DNA from: Orthonyx spaldingii | Taxonomy: Eukaryota; Chordata; Aves; Passeriformes; Orthonychidae | Assembly (NCBI GenBank): GCA_013397795.1 | Contig: VZTJ01003851.1 | Coordinates: 548,324 to 612,323, forward strand | Length of the DNA stretch: 64,000 bases | Direction: 5' to 3' | Shown: piece after piece, positions 11,915 to 25,531 of the stretch | Numbering within the stretch: the first letter of the stretch is position 1 | Layout of the letters: the number at the start of each line of letters is the position of its first letter | Notes under the pieces: model-generated | Databases searched by the model: none | The model's input: only the letters and a program-made list of their open reading frames with translations | Told to the model about the DNA's origin: nothing | Program-made: the position numbers and the translations under genes

Positions 11915-13922
11915 AATATAACGTGTAAATCATGAGGAGAAAGTTGATTCTCACCTGTATCTAAATCCAATTAAATTTATTTTTTGGTATCTCTGTACAA
12001 CTTTAATCATCCATCTTTCATTTTACAGTAGAAAAATGTGTCTTTTTTTCCTTGAATTGACAAACTCAGATAGTTCTAGTCAGTTTAAACCCTGACATTC
12101 TGATCTAAAATATGAGAAAGGGATGGTAGAGAAAAATGTAACGTGAGATTCCTATGGAAAACATATGTTACAACAGAAAGCAATCAGCATGTTAGTGAGT
12201 GCAAGAGAGGCTGGAAAACTGGAAATGGCAAGGTTGGAATTCTTTATCTGTGGGCATAGAGACAAAAGGTAAAACAAAGGCTAAATATACGACATAGAAT
12301 TAAAAAGAAAGGCTCTCAGAACAACAATTTGGAAAATTTGGCTGCTGTGTCCTATAGACGCACAGGCTTCCTTCCAAATGACTATCGGAAAGGAAAGGAC
12401 GACCATCCTAAAGCCACCTTTGGCTGATTGTCACAGTGCACTCTCTATTTTGTGACCCAAATTTTATTAAAAATTGTATCTAGCAGAGAGTCTTTGGGTA
12501 TATTTTACTCAGGTAGCTAGGCCAGCCCTTTACTTGGAAGCTGAGAGGTAATGCAATATGTAAAATATTTGAAAACATACTCAATCTAGGCCAGATAGAA
12601 TTTTGCAGTGGAAAAAAGGGTTTGAGCATGCAATTCATTTCCATGAGATATTAAGAAGGAGAAAGGAACAAAGCTATTAAAAAGGAATTGTCAAGTATAT
12701 AGATGTATAATATATAAAAATCTTTTTTAAATTCTCATTCTTTGGAGCATATTTGCATAAAGACACCATCTTGTAATAGCAGGTGAATAGAGTATATTAA
12801 CCAACTGCCAAAGATACAGTGGAACACAATGTAAAAGACTGAGTCTACAAGATGACTGAAACCTGCATGTCATGTCTTTTGATAAAATTCTGAACTCCTG
12901 GTGACACAAATAATTTATCTTGCAAGTAGGGAGATACTTAGATCTTTAGAATGTTAAGAGTTGAAAGATAGCTATGGGGGGAAGGAAAATTAACAATATT
13001 AGTGAAGATTTGTTCATGGTGTTGATGGTGTTCATGGTGTCCTTTTGTTCATGGAGTGTTTGCTGGTTGCATAATTACTAGGGAAAACATATTAGATGGT
13101 GTGGGATCATAAATAATGCATTCATGAGGAATGTGGGTGTGATTCTTATAAAAGGAGAACCAGAAGTATCTGTTGCAAAGTTGACATTCCTCTTAACAAG
13201 GTTGTCTAGTTATTGTTGCAGCAGTCAATATTTCCAATGTAGCAATCATAGAGGCTTATTTTTCATTTTTAGTTAGAACAAAAAAATATCTTCAATCTAT
13301 ATTAAATCCATATGGCATTTGGAACACAGAGAATCCAGTTTTCTAAAACCATTAAGTGATTCACTGATATGTAATTTCAAATCTATCCATTCAAGGCACT
13401 GAATTTGTGAGCAGAGTTTGGAAATATAAAGACGGCATAAAACTTAGTTCTATTAAACCAAATCCATAGCACATCATCATACAAAACAACACAGACCTAG
13501 AATATGAAAAACCACACTCAAAAAAAGTAAGAAGGATTCCTTGTTGGACTATAAATACATAACAGATATATATCCAGATGGACTGACCAGAATAATTTTC
13601 TTTGTTAGTAATGGCTAATAGCAACTGTTGAAATTTGCTAGAACATTTTTCCAAATGCTAGTTTATATAAAACAGAAGTAAGACACTCTAAAATGCAGAC
13701 AGGACTTTATAACTTGGTTCAGAATAAATATCAGCATGACTAGCAAAACTGAGCCATCCCTCAAGTATGCTCAGCAGGTGGGTATATGATAAGAAAGTTA
13801 ATGGGAACCAGTTTACACATCAGCAGAAGATGGTTGTATAAATAGAACTGCAGAGTGGAAATGAACTTTGAGTAAACCAGGGAAAGGTTTTGTTCAGAGA
13901 CAGACAGCTGCAGTATTAAAGT
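11915..13922. other. Non-coding stretch, no gene seen
   Basis: Apart from the imperfect minisatellite at 13011-13060, I recognise no repeat or exon. A short AU-rich tract (about 12695-12730) precedes an antisense 60-codon open frame that looks random. Confidence 0.5.
13011..13060. repeat. Imperfect TTCATGGTGT minisatellite
   Basis: The decamer TTCATGGTGT and variants (TTGATGGTG, TTCATGGAGTG) recur four times within 50 bases, separated in one place by a CCTTTTG insertion. It looks like an old, decayed short tandem array. Confidence 0.7.
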
Positions 13923-14101
13923 TTGTCACAGGCTCCCCAGGGAAGTGACCACAGAACCAAATCTGCCAGAGTTCAAGAAGCATTTGGTCAATGCTCTCAG
14001 GCACATGGTGTGACTCTTAGGGTGTCCTGTGCAGGGCCAGGAGTTGGACTTGGATGTTCCTTGTGGATATCTTTCAACTCAGGATATTCTATGATTCTAT
14101 A
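13923..14101 (+). mobile_element. CR1 LINE 3' tail, sense
   Basis: Starts at the block CAGGCTCCCCAGGGAAGTG, which encodes the end of the CR1 reverse-transcriptase reading frame. It continues through the 3' UTR phrases CAATGCTCTCAGGCACATGG and GTGCAGGGCCAGGAGTTGGA, and ends in ATTCTATGATTCTATAA, the tail octamer repeat. It is strongly 5'-truncated, as almost all CR1 copies are, and cannot encode protein. The good match suggests moderate age. Confidence 0.93.
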
Positions 14102-16680
14102 ATACAGTATTACAAATATCACATTATATCAGCAAGATACAGGAAGGCAAGAAAAATGTTTTCAGGTCTGAGGAATGATCTGTCTTCAGCTGTTGTGTAG
14201 CCGTTTGCAGGAGATACACAATTAATCTGGAAGGAATAATGGTACTGGAAGGTACAGATGAGTTTACCATTGTCTTCGTGAGGCTGATTGTTGTCATATC
14301 AATTCCATAGTAATATTTAATATGCTAGTAGAAGCACCCTCAACTTGAGCAGGTAACACTTTTTCCCAAATATAATGAAAAAACTGTATGATAATCAGGA
14401 ACACAGCTGATGTTTCAAAATAGTGTTAATTGGGGGGTAAAAAATAAAGAAGATATTCTCAGTCACATATTATGAAACCCTCATATTTGGTACAACCCTC
14501 TCTTGGCCAATAATCTGGGAGCAGTGTGTTTTTATCATTGTCAACGATTTTTTAATATATATATATATAATATCTAATTATGTATAAATATATAAATATA
14601 TTTGTCATCCATAGGGATTCTTAGAAATTCAGGCCCTAATAAAACAAAATGCTTTAGTGCCTCGGGGCCTTTGGGAGCTCATAACAAATTATCTCTGCAG
14701 GTCAGACTTGAAGTGCACTAGCAGCAAAGTGTGAAAATGCTGGCAAAGTTTCAGTGATCATTGGTTTTTAGCTGCCAGAACAGACACTTTTAAAAATCAA
14801 GACATTAAATAAAATTTCTCAAGAAAATTGCAAGAAAATTATTTAGTCTACTATTTAATACAAAGATTACTGTACTTCTGTCTTTCCTGGGCTACTGAAA
14901 TAGCTGACAGGTATCAAATTAAGGTTATAGAGTGTAGCTACAATTTCAGTCAAAGAAAAAGACATGTTGTAAAAGGAAAGATAGAACAAAAGAGCTTCAG
15001 TTACACTGAAAAATCAGTGGCACTAATCACTCTAGAAAAGCAATTTGTAAAATGCCCTTAACAGTCACTGTCACGAGGAGGTATTAAGGGCAGCAGCACC
15101 TCTCTGAATCAGTAATTGCCAGTTATGCCTACACCTAATTATTTACTGGTTCCTGGTAGTTCCTTTGTAGGTAATTTTACTGAGTAGAAAGAATCAACTT
15201 GTGGTTAAAAGGAACGGTAAAAATACTGGTAATTTGTTGTTCCAGACAGTTTTTCTTTTGCCTTTTCAGCAGCAGCCTGCAACAAACACAAGGCTGTCTT
15301 GTCATTGTTGCCTGTCATTCATTGCACTGGTTTGCTTGTCTCAGAGCAGAAGACGTAAGGAAAAGGCATGTTCTAAACAAGTGTGTTCTACTAGTCAAGA
15401 CTGTAAATAGAGACAGGGTATGAAAGTACCTCCCACTGAACCACATAAATAACTTTGTTGAAACACAAGCTTTCTCTAAGGAGAAAAATGTTTTCAGCTG
15501 AACTAAAGGTCTTTAAAAAGCAATTTTTCACTGATTTACACTATGCAGTCCTAAAACAAAATAAGAATGCCCTCACATAAAGGAGGAGCTGCATGGATGA
15601 ATTGTTTCTCTCATTTAGACAGGCTTTCATGTTGAATTGATCTTGTTTTGAGCTGCTTTTAGCATACCCTGCCACAGTTAACAGCTTCAAATATTCATTT
15701 TAAAAGGCAGAAAATGATTCTTAATTTTATGTTGTCAAACAGCCAGCCCATGCTTCATTTGGGAGCTAGCAGAGAGAGACAAGCATAAGAAACATCCTGC
15801 TATCTAGTGGACTGATAATTGTATTCTAATCAATTTAACAAATTGAGTGTAAAAGAAAAATGTTTCACAAGGGAAATAGTTCAACTCTAGTCTTGAATCT
15901 CTGTCAGTGTCCCCTCACTCATTCTTATATCACACCTTCTCCAGCCAGGAACTGAACCCCATATGCTGCCAAATATGGAGAATTTTTTTAAACTCTTCCC
16001 CTCCTAACTCCCCAAGTTTCCTCTTGCCTAGTCTCACTCTCTTTCCTTTCAAATTGGGTGCCATTATTTCATTATTTTTATTTTCCATGACATTTCCAAT
16101 TCTTTCTCCAATTTGTCCTCACCAAGGCAATGTAAATCCTGGCTTTCCTCTCCTATTTAAAAGAGAGTTATGGTATCTCATGCATATCTGTGGATAATAT
16201 CCATCCCAGAGGCAGGTAGCAGGTGAACCTGAAGAGGTGAACTGCAGAAAACAGAAGGCAGAGTAGCTCAGGTGAGCCAGGCCAAGTGGATCACAGGAAG
16301 CATGGACTCCTTCAACTGTATGTCTAATGTGAGTAACAGCAACTAATTATACAGTACTGCCACTCTCCTGGAAGCAAAGAAGGGATTTTTGCTTCATTTT
16401 AGGGAATGGCAATCTAAGACTTTTCAGGGTTTGGCAGCACACCACACAGATTATTTTGGATGTACTGATTTGGACTTCCATGTGTGTAGCATTACCTGGA
16501 GTAAAGCTAAAGAAGAAATTTCTTGATGCATGCTACCTGCCACAGCTTTTATGAGTTAATCAGTTATCCCAGGCCCAGTGTTATCAAGAATACAACACCA
16601 GTGTAGATACAGAGCTAGGGAGTGCAGATGGATATAAGCCACATGTGGATTGCAAATCCAAAGTTTCCTTGCATCGCTGT
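14102..16680. other. Non-coding stretch, no gene seen
   Basis: Contains an (AT)n tract at 14553-14570 in a wider AU-rich zone to about 14605, and a pyrimidine-rich zone at 15900-16150 that keeps one plus frame open for 96 codons by composition only. Confidence 0.5.
14553..14570. repeat. Short (AT)n microsatellite
   Basis: About eight AT units inside a longer A/T-only zone with repeated TATAAATATA-like words. Confidence 0.8.
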
Positions 16681-16950
16681 TCACAGAACAGGTCAGGTTA
16701 AAAGAGACCACAGGGGGTCATCTGTTCCCATCTCTCTGCTCAGGCAGGGTCATCCCAGAGTACATGGCTCAGAATTGCATCCAGGTGGTTCTTGAATATC
16801 TCCACTGAGGGAGACTCCACAATTTCTCTGGGCAACCTGTCCCAGTGCACAGTCACCTGCACAGTAAAGAAGTTCTTCCTCATGTTCAGGTGGAACTTCC
16901 TCTGCCCACTGCCTCTTGTCCTATTGCTTGGCACCACCAAGAAGAGCCTG
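16681..16950 (-). mobile_element. CR1 LINE 3' region, antisense
   Basis: The plus strand shows the antisense CR1 run: AGAGACCACAGGGGGTCATC, then TTCTTGAATATCTCCACTGA, then TCTCTGGGCAACCTGTCCCA, then AGAAGTTCTTCCTCATGTTC and GAAGAGCCTG. This is a different subfamily from the copy at 13923 and the same as the one at 22629. The octamer tail at the 3' end (near 16681) is reduced to TCACAGAACA. The minus-strand open frame at 16740-16940 is a shadow of the CR1 reverse-transcriptase C-terminus, not a functional gene. The left end is exact to about 10 bases; the right end may extend a little further. Confidence 0.92.
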
Positions 16951-19900
16951 ACTGTTTGCTATATCCCTGCCTTGTTCTGTTACAGTCCCACCAAGTATAG
17001 ACAAATTGTTTTCTGCTTATATGTAATTATTTCTGAACATGTAGCTGTAGTTTTGGATTACTGAAATCTATAGCATTAATCTGATGTTCATCAACACACC
17101 TTATGACAGCAGTAAGGACTCACTGACTATTCCTCACTTGACTTTCATTAATCTGCACATCAAATTATATGGATTAGTGAAAGGGTTGAGCTTTCCTACA
17201 CAAGCAGATACCTGCTTTCAATTCTTTTAGCTGTCCAGAATTCATTTCGCTGAACAGAAGGGCTTAGTCAAATATTAAAGTCAGGTTCTGGAGAAGGAAC
17301 CTGTTTGCCTTCAGCTTTCACTGAATTTGTCACAACTTTACTTGCAGCACATTTTGGAAGAACATATTTTAAGACATATTGCTGTACAACAACTAAATCT
17401 CAGTGCTGATAAATCACATATCTGGTCTGAAAAGGCAAGAGAAAGAGGAAGGAAAAAGGTCTCTAAAAACTTTTACTGCTAGCTAAGGGAGAAGCATATG
17501 GAATTTTTGAAGGACCATACTTCTCCTAACAGTTAATAATAGCCTTCACTTACAGAATAGTGTTTGTCAGCATAGACTCCAAAGCATTTTACAGCAACCA
17601 ACTACTATATGCACAATATCACTGAAATGCACTAAGCTATCCTCTGAGAGAAAAGGACAGCCGGTATTGTGGAACAAAGGGTTCTGTGATACTGGATATA
17701 TACGAATGTTTAGTTCTTATAAAGTGAGATACTAATTCACAATAACAAAGGTCTTGCTTGGGTTTGTAAAGGAAAGAGGCATCTTGACAAAAAATTGTCC
17801 TGCATCACACTGAAGGTGAAAGGAAGAGAGATTTCCTGACATGAACATAAAGAAAAAAATCATTCAAGAGGAAGAGAACTTCTTCTTGAATGGCTAATGG
17901 AAACATCATCCCCTAGTGTTTCCTGATTTCAACTTACTAAAAGGACATGACAATATTCTAGTTTTGACTGGCTCTTTATTGTGGTTACAAGCAGTGCAAT
18001 CCTTGTGTTTAGGTCACTAAGTCACTTCTGTTTTGTCAGAAGTAGTGGTTGAGAACTGGAGGACAACACAGAATTGTAAAAAATAATCACATCATAAAAC
18101 GAAAACCTGTTGCTTTGTATCCATGGCAACTGCAGAAACCAATGCTCCTTAACAGCCTTGCCTGAAATCATGTAAACTGCTTTGCTAAAACATGAATAGT
18201 GGCAGATGGATATGTGAAAATAAAAATAACTTTGCATCCAATCTATTGCCCACATGGGACACTCTTGAAATAGTGTGAGTTATATAACCCCATCAGGAGT
18301 CATTTTATTATGAGACCAGGATAGAGGTAGCATTTTTTCCATACATCTAAACAGAGTTAAGAACGGGTTCAGCAGAAATGGTGTAATAATTAAACCTAGG
18401 AAACAAATGCTCCCTAGCATCTCTGAGAAGTAAATCTAACCCTGAGCTTCACAGAAGAAGAGCTGTGAGTCTCTTGTGCCAGGAAGGGACTAGTTTTGGG
18501 CTTTGACCCAATTTCATGGTTAGAGCACCTGCTTCATGGCATAGGTTAGAGCCACAGATTTGCTTTCTGTAAGCAAGAATCATGAGGGAACCGTGACAGA
18601 GGTGAAAACAGAACCAGATACACATTAGGCCAAAGTAGCCTCCCCCAAAACCCTTCAATACTGCTCCATGGATCTGTGGTTGAATATAGTTCCACTGGTT
18701 GTTTTTCCCTTAGAAAAGAAAATCTACCTTCAGCTCAGTATGAGCCATCACTGAACGAACTGGATACCAGTTAGTGTCAGAGAAAATTAGAACCTGGGTC
18801 TGTGAGCACCAGATTGCAGGCTACTGCTCTGATTTTAATAACCTTTCCCTCAAAGGAGCTAAGTCTTGCTTTATATTTGGCTTTTGTACAACAGCTCTGG
18901 AACAGGAAGGTATCCATCATTGCATGGAATGAGGGTGAGAAACATATGCAAGAATTAGGAATTGCTCCAGAACCTGAATCTACAGTTCATGTAAGAAGAG
19001 CTCATATTTATTCAGAGGTTGTGTGGTCTGAGCAGTCAGGATTGCCTCCCAGGTTAGGGGCATCCTCTGCTAGGTGCATGAAAATCAGCCTCAACACTGT
19101 AGATCTTTCCAAGGCAAGAACCATGTCAGTGGTCTTTATTTTTTCTCTTTCCAGAAATTAAACTAATCTATCAAATCCATTTTGTAAAACCTGGTAAGTC
19201 ATCAAACAGAAACTACTTTTCATCTTTACAAATCTGAGCACACGAAGCCAAATACCCAAGCTTTAGTAAATTTAAAACTTCAGCATAAAGGCTTTGGATT
19301 AACATCACCATCTCAAAGACTGGTGTCCTCTGGCAGTGCTGGAGCTGAGAGGCATCATTCCTGAATTGTAAAAATATCACTTTTCTCAGGAACACACATT
19401 GCTTTTTTTCTTTATCCTAGTAGTGTTATCAGATAGTAATATGTAAAGTCTGTCTTCACCTTAAACTTATCATATAACTAACAAAACCAAAGCAAACAAA
19501 CACCTAAAATGTGTGCTTTACAAATAGAACCTCTTCCACTGGAAATGCCATGCCTACTTCTCATTTCCCTTCTTCTGGAAAGCTCCTTGTCCCTTTCAAA
19601 AGGTGCAGGTCACATGAACTCCAGGAAGAGTTGTTTTAAGTCAGAATGGGGTCCAGTCCATAAATGAGGTCAAATGCAATTGGTATGTTAGTGAAAGAGA
19701 GTGACTTCAGAAATAGGCTATGTAAACACTGGAGGCAACTTCATGTTTCATTGTGGAAGTGCACTAGGGGTTGAGCTCACAAAGCCGTGCTGTCAATTAA
19801 TCACAACTGGAGAATGGCAGTTTATACTACCCCATACCTTGCTGAAGTCACAAATGAATTCAGCAAGTACATGAAGAGGCCCCAAGGTATTTTAGGTTAA

Positions 19901-22628
19901 AAGCTCTTTCTCCTATTTGCTGGGTTCTAGCCTGTTGTCTTCCAAGTAAACACTTTTTCTCGACAGTTTATTTAATGGAACTCGGTTGTATTTTGCTTTA
20001 TTTTTAAGATGGAGTCCAAAATGTAATACTCTTTCTTTCAAATGTTAAAGACCTCACTGTTTCTCACCACTATTTTATTTACTTGAAAGTAATTGTTTTG
20101 TCAAAGGGACATATGAATTATAGCGTTACTGGAAAATAGCCCTTTGGAGACTTACACGTTGCATTCCAGTTCTTCTATCAAGTCTCTTTGGCTCCATCTT
20201 GTGATATGCTCGTATTAGAGTCCATACATTGTAATTGACGTCTCTTTTTTGCTGTCTCAGCACTGTTGTTGGTTTTTTAATAATCAGAAAATTCCATTTG
20301 AAGCCATACAGAGCCTTGAAACACAGTGGGAGCAAAAAAGGTCTAGCAGTGTAGTCCCCTTGGATTTATTTCATCATAAGAAATGAACCTGGACCTTTAT
20401 GAATGCTAGTAGAACAGTTTCTAATAAAAGTGGATATTTTTAATAATAATAACAATGACAATAAAAATGTCAGTTCTTTACAGTGTTCTTCTATGAAGCT
20501 TCAGAGCAGCATAATATAACTGACTAAAACTGGATAAATAGTACTTTTGAGACATTAATGATGTCATGTTCTTGGTATAACATGTTTTTGCAAACAGTGT
20601 GTGAAGGAAGCAAGCAAACGATGTAATATTTCGGCAGTAGTAAAGTCCTGAAAATTACAGTGCCATATAATTCTAAAAATGTTTTGGTTTTGTCTGTCTC
20701 GCTTATGGAGATAGAATAACTGCATAATTAATGTTATTACTAGTGACACCGGAAATAAACTGAAAGGAATAAATAGACTCCTGAGCTGCTTTAAACTCCA
20801 GAAATACAGCATAACGTATGTCAAGATCCAGTCTACATCCTGTCAAAGCTAAAGTATGTCCCAGAAAAATAGAATGAGCCCGATTTCAGTCTCAGAGACA
20901 CTGGTAAAATTTGGATGCAGAACTTGCTGAATGCACTGGTATGAGATAGAATCTTTCTTTTTATGTTGAGTTTGTCACAGAAGGGCTTTTATCATAAGAA
21001 AAGGAAATTTGAGAATACTGTCTATTTAAAAAGCTCCTTTTGGAGCACATATAGATTTTACTATGCTTTGTACATATACAGCTGTCATGCACACTCCATT
21101 CAAATGCACGCAAGACTTTCACAACTTACAAGGCTTTCCTGAAGGCCACTTCAAGACTTCACACCTAAGTTGCAAAGTTCTCCATGCTACACCAGTTTAG
21201 GAAGCACACCTCAGTTGTTTTGCCAAAGCTTTACTATTAGTCTGAATGAAAACAAAATACAACAAAACCCCGACATCTTTTTCCACGTCATTTAGTTTTC
21301 GTTCCTTTCAACCATTTTCCTGTTTTACTTTGGAAATCTCTTTACTTGGCTTTCATGTTTCCTGCCTACATCACTTCCTGTGCATCAGTCACATCCTGTC
21401 CATCTCTCCCTTGCAGGTGGCATAACCTTTACTAGAGAGACTTTGCTTTGTGTATTGCAGCACATCCTGCTCTGCTCCTTGTCTCCCTCGGGTACAGGAG
21501 TCGTCCATTTCCTTGGGAACATTCCTGTATTGAAAAGGATTGGCGTCATCCTTCTTTGCAAGCACTCAGAGGCCTCTGCTATGCATAAGCACAAAGACAG
21601 GAAACAAGGGGAATGTTAAACTTTTCAGGAATATGGTAATTTGTAAGGGACCAGCCTTTAGAAGCAAAAGTCAGTGGTGGCATTAGAGGGTCAAGAATAG
21701 TTTCCTCAAGAGAGATGGAGATGTTGACACCATCAGTCTTTTACCTTCAGAGAAGCCTTATGAAAATAAGTTTCTCCAGAGGGACTGAAAGAAATATTTC
21801 TAAACTTGCTAATCACTGTTTGTTCCAAAAACCACAACTACTGTTGGTGTTGCTGTGTTTTCCATTGTCTTGCTGTAAATATAGGTGACTGTCCTTTTCA
21901 TTGCACTTCTCAAATGCAAGTGAATATGATGTAAAAGAAAAACTATAAAAGTAGTGAAAAGAAAAAATCTAAAAGCTGTCTTTTCAAAGATCACAGGTTC
22001 TAATACACCCACTTCTGTATACAGTTCTCTAGATGTCAGCACTATTAAAACCACTCAACAATTTTTTAACCTATAATTTTGTCATCAACAGAAAAGGAAA
22101 AAAATTTTAAAAACTGTCCTTTTTTTTAGAGTATGAAAGCAATACTGTATTATGATAGTACTGTTCAAAGAAAGTCAGTGGGGACCACCAATATCAGCAG
22201 TTCTTTACAGACTGCTACTCCCATCCATGATTTTTGTTTAAAGCAATTTTATCTTAAAACCTTGACTGTCTGTCCCCCTTCATTTCTCCCATTTGAGCTA
22301 AAGAAAATGAAGGACCACCAAGAAAAAAAACAATAGCAATATTCTGTAACAAGAAATAATGTCCTATGTAGAGAATCCCAGAAAGCCAGTGTTCACAAAC
22401 ACTCAGACTTATAGTAGAATGGTTACTAACAAGCCTCATGTGGTATCTGAACAAATAACCTGGTTTTAATCCTATCAGGAAATAAAAGCCAAAAAAAATT
22501 ATTCCAGGTATGGCATGATTCTGTGCATCTTAAATATTGAATGTTGAGTGAGTGCAGCACCTGAATCAGTCCTTTATGGACAACTTTCAGATCAATATGC
22601 TCCATTTAGATACATGTTCTGACTTACA
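16951..22628. other. Non-coding stretch, no gene seen
   Basis: No recognised repeat between the two related CR1 copies. A splice-bounded 39-base segment at 19155-19193 is listed separately. Open frames up to 119 codons (18802-19161) show no domain. Confidence 0.5.
19155..19193 (+). other. Candidate 39-bp exon (weak)
   Basis: A 39-base segment is preceded by an excellent acceptor (TTTATTTTTTCTCTTTCCAG) and followed at once by the donor CTG|GTAAGTC. Its length is a multiple of three. One reading phase is open (two leading bases, twelve codons, one trailing base); the other two hit stops. Symmetric length fits a cassette microexon, but strong site pairs of this kind also arise by chance in a window this size. 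No protein is recognised in it. Confidence 0.2.
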
Positions 22629-22962
22629 GCATCATAGGATGGGTCTGACTGGAAAGGACCACAGAGGGTCATCTCTTCCCACCTCCCTGCTCAAGCAAGG
22701 TCATTCCAGAGCACATGACACAAGGCTGTGTCCAGACGGTTCTTGAATATCTCCACTGAAGGAGACCACAAACTCTCTAGGCAACCTGTTCCAGTGTGTG
22801 ATCACTTGCACATAAAGAGTTCTTCCTCATGTCCAGGTGGGACTTGCTGTGCATCAGTTTCTACTTCTTGTCCTATTGCTTGTCACCACAAAGAAAAGCC
22901 TAGCTCCATTCCCTTGACGATATCCCTTTAGATATTTATATATTGATGAGGTCTCCTCTCAG
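22629..22962 (-). mobile_element. CR1 LINE 3' region, antisense
   Basis: Same subfamily and orientation as 16681-16950. Antisense phrases run in order: ATCATAGGATGG (tail end), GGACCACAGAGGGTCATCTC, TTCTTGAATATCTCCACTGA, AGGCAACCTGTTCCAGTG, AGTTCTTCCTCATGTCCAGG, then GATATTTATATATTGATGAG at the far end. This copy keeps about 60 bases more of the 5' side than its partner. Several small indels break the coding portion, and nothing in it is translatable over its length. Confidence 0.92.
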
Positions 22963-24889
22963 TCAGTACACTTACAGTAAGTGTGTATGTCATGTCTCTT
23001 CAAGAAAAAGGTGAAAGTTTTCATGTTTTGGAGAGTAAATTATTTCCCTAACCTATTCTATTCATACATTTTCATCTGAGAGTTTTGGCTGAAGCTTAAA
23101 TGGTGAGCATATGCAAGACATGCTTTCATATGAAATACTGTTGATATGACCTCAAACTCATTGTATTTTTTGCTTCTTGTTTTCATAAGACTCTGGTTTT
23201 TTGGCTTTTTGCCCAACCAAAAGAGGCAGGAAATGGGAGTATCAAAGATCTGACATTCCTTCTTGTGAAAGGAATGGAGAGAACGTATTCTACTTAATTT
23301 TTCTGAGCACAACATACTCTCACTATTTTTCTACTTCTTTTGTGCAATTCCATTATATTTCAGCCATCTTCTTCAGCTGCCTACTTGGTTCCTCTGATCA
23401 TTTCCAATCAGAGAATGATGAAGGGGTGGGAACATCCTCTGCATCAGGTCTGAAAGCATGGAGATAGTTTGTGTGGCAGTGTTTTCAGTGTCCTGCAAGT
23501 GAGACCATGAACGGTTTCTGTTTTTTACAGATGGGATAATACTGCTTAAGTGCCCTACTTATTCTTCAGCATAACCTTCTTTTATTACCTAGCTTTTACA
23601 TCTCCTGCAAATGAGAGCCAAGGCCTGTTCTGACACCTCATGAAGTTGTCCCTACTTCCTTAAAGGTTTCAGAAAAGTCTTTGCTACTATTAAAAGCCCA
23701 ATCATATGGGATTTACCTGCCTGAAAATCTCATGCTTTAGGGTTATCATGCTCCCATGGCTCCAGTCAATCAAATATGTTGGAGACAGGTCTTTGCTGGG
23801 AATGGAAAGTGCATTATTTAGGCTCCTGTAATGAGCTGCCCATGCAGATCAGCAGCTAAATATCACATAAAGGAATGTAGCTACATCCAGCTGCTGCTCT
23901 TAAAAATGAAATACAACTTTGAAGACAGTAAAATTATCTTCCAAGTTCTTACCTGAGGTCAATGATAATGCACACAACACAGAGGTGGTCTGGACCACAG
24001 GTTCTCCAAACATAGCTGTTCAAAATATGGCACGTGATTTTAAGGTTTTTAGTCTCCATGTCTCTCAAATCAGATGGTTGGTTCCCAAATGAGAAGAAAA
24101 CTAATAAGTAAGGGATTAGTCATAAAATCTGCAATGTGAATTCTTTTGAGGACTACAGTCTGCTTTCTCCATTCATTTATGGCAGGTAAGTAATTGGATT
24201 CAGCCAATGCAAAGTTGCCTTAAACATCACCTCTGAATCTTCATCAAGTAGTTTTTCTGAAAGCCAGCAAGCCACTGAATTAAGTGGAATATGCAAGGTT
24301 TTAGTAGTGTGTCCTTGTGGCCTTATTTTTTTTTACTTTCCCTTTAGATGGAAGGCCTGGGCCCTCACTTCCATTTGAGCTTTTATTTTTCAGCATGTGA
24401 TCATTCTATTCTGGAACATAATGGAACTGTCATTATGAAAATTACTTTTGAAAATATAAATTTGTATAATTTTTCAATGAGGCCACTGCTGATTTCTGGA
24501 GTCATATTCACATCCTGGTCAACTCCAGCTGAGCTATATAGGGGCTGACTTGGCATATTTGGCTAACAGTTCCTTTATTAGTTTTTATCTTTTTGTCCTG
24601 CTACTAATTATATGTTTATATTTTGCATGTACATAAAGATTTCTTGCAGAAGCACTACTAAAAGGACATTTTGAAAATGTTGCTTTACCTCTGGGCAGCA
24701 TAAATTGCACTGGCTTGCATTTTTCAAACATTCCTTACTGATTCCCTTGTGACAGATGTAATGCATATACTGGAGCCAAGTATTTACAGCCATCTCCTTT
24801 CCCTCCTTTTTGGCTTGTGCACACACCCCTGAGGAGTGTGCACACAAAGCTCAAGGAAGCCATTAGCTCAGGGTTTAGTGAATACAGAG

Positions 24890-24925
24890 AGCATGAGATT
24901 TACAGAAAGCATGAGATTTACAGAA
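24890..24925. repeat. Exact 18-bp tandem duplication
   Basis: AGCATGAGATTTACAGAA is present twice back to back with no mismatch, followed by a partial third start (TTTACC). Probably recent slippage. Confidence 0.9.
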
Positions 24926-25531
24926 TTTACCAGAAAAAATCATTGCTCAATTCCAGATTACATTGTTGTTCTGGTTGTAGTCTAGGGGTTAAAGCAGGAA
25001 AGTGGCATTCTGGAGGCCAGACTTCTCTCCCAACAAATTGCCCTCTCTGAAAGTTTCTCTGCCTCAGTTTACACTTTGTAAAGTAACAACTGTAATTCAT
25101 CTCACCCCGTGTACTGCTGGTTCTTCTGGTAACCTAAAAAAATGTTAGGGAACTTATTGCAGTAGCATATAGGCAGGAAAAGAAGTGAACTACAATAGAC
25201 TGCACAACTGGGAAAACAAAGGGAAGGATACTCAAACACAATGGGAAAGCAAAGCTCTGTAAGAAAGATTAATGTTTATGGAGGGCATTAAGAGATATTA
25301 TAAAATCCATTCTTCTCATTTCTGTCACTGGTCAGAGCTCAGACTTTCCAAAACATGAACATGATATTCATCTCCTTTGGTCTCCCCCCCAGCCCCCAGA
25401 CTGTAACTCAGAGCTAAATTCCCAAAAGACAGAGATGCGACTTCCTCAGAAGATATGTATTTAAATGTATGCATATATATGTATAAATATTCTGTGGGTA
25501 GCAGGAGATGAATTCTTTTTATTCTCATTAG

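Noticed and set aside
16740..16940. Antisense open frame resembling a reverse-transcriptase C-terminus
   Set aside because: It is the degraded coding end of a 5'-truncated CR1, not a gene.
23953..24015. Possible 63-bp exon on the minus strand with donor CTCAG|GTAAGAAC
   Set aside because: The acceptor side lacks a pyrimidine tract (ATATTTTGAACAG), so only the donor is convincing.
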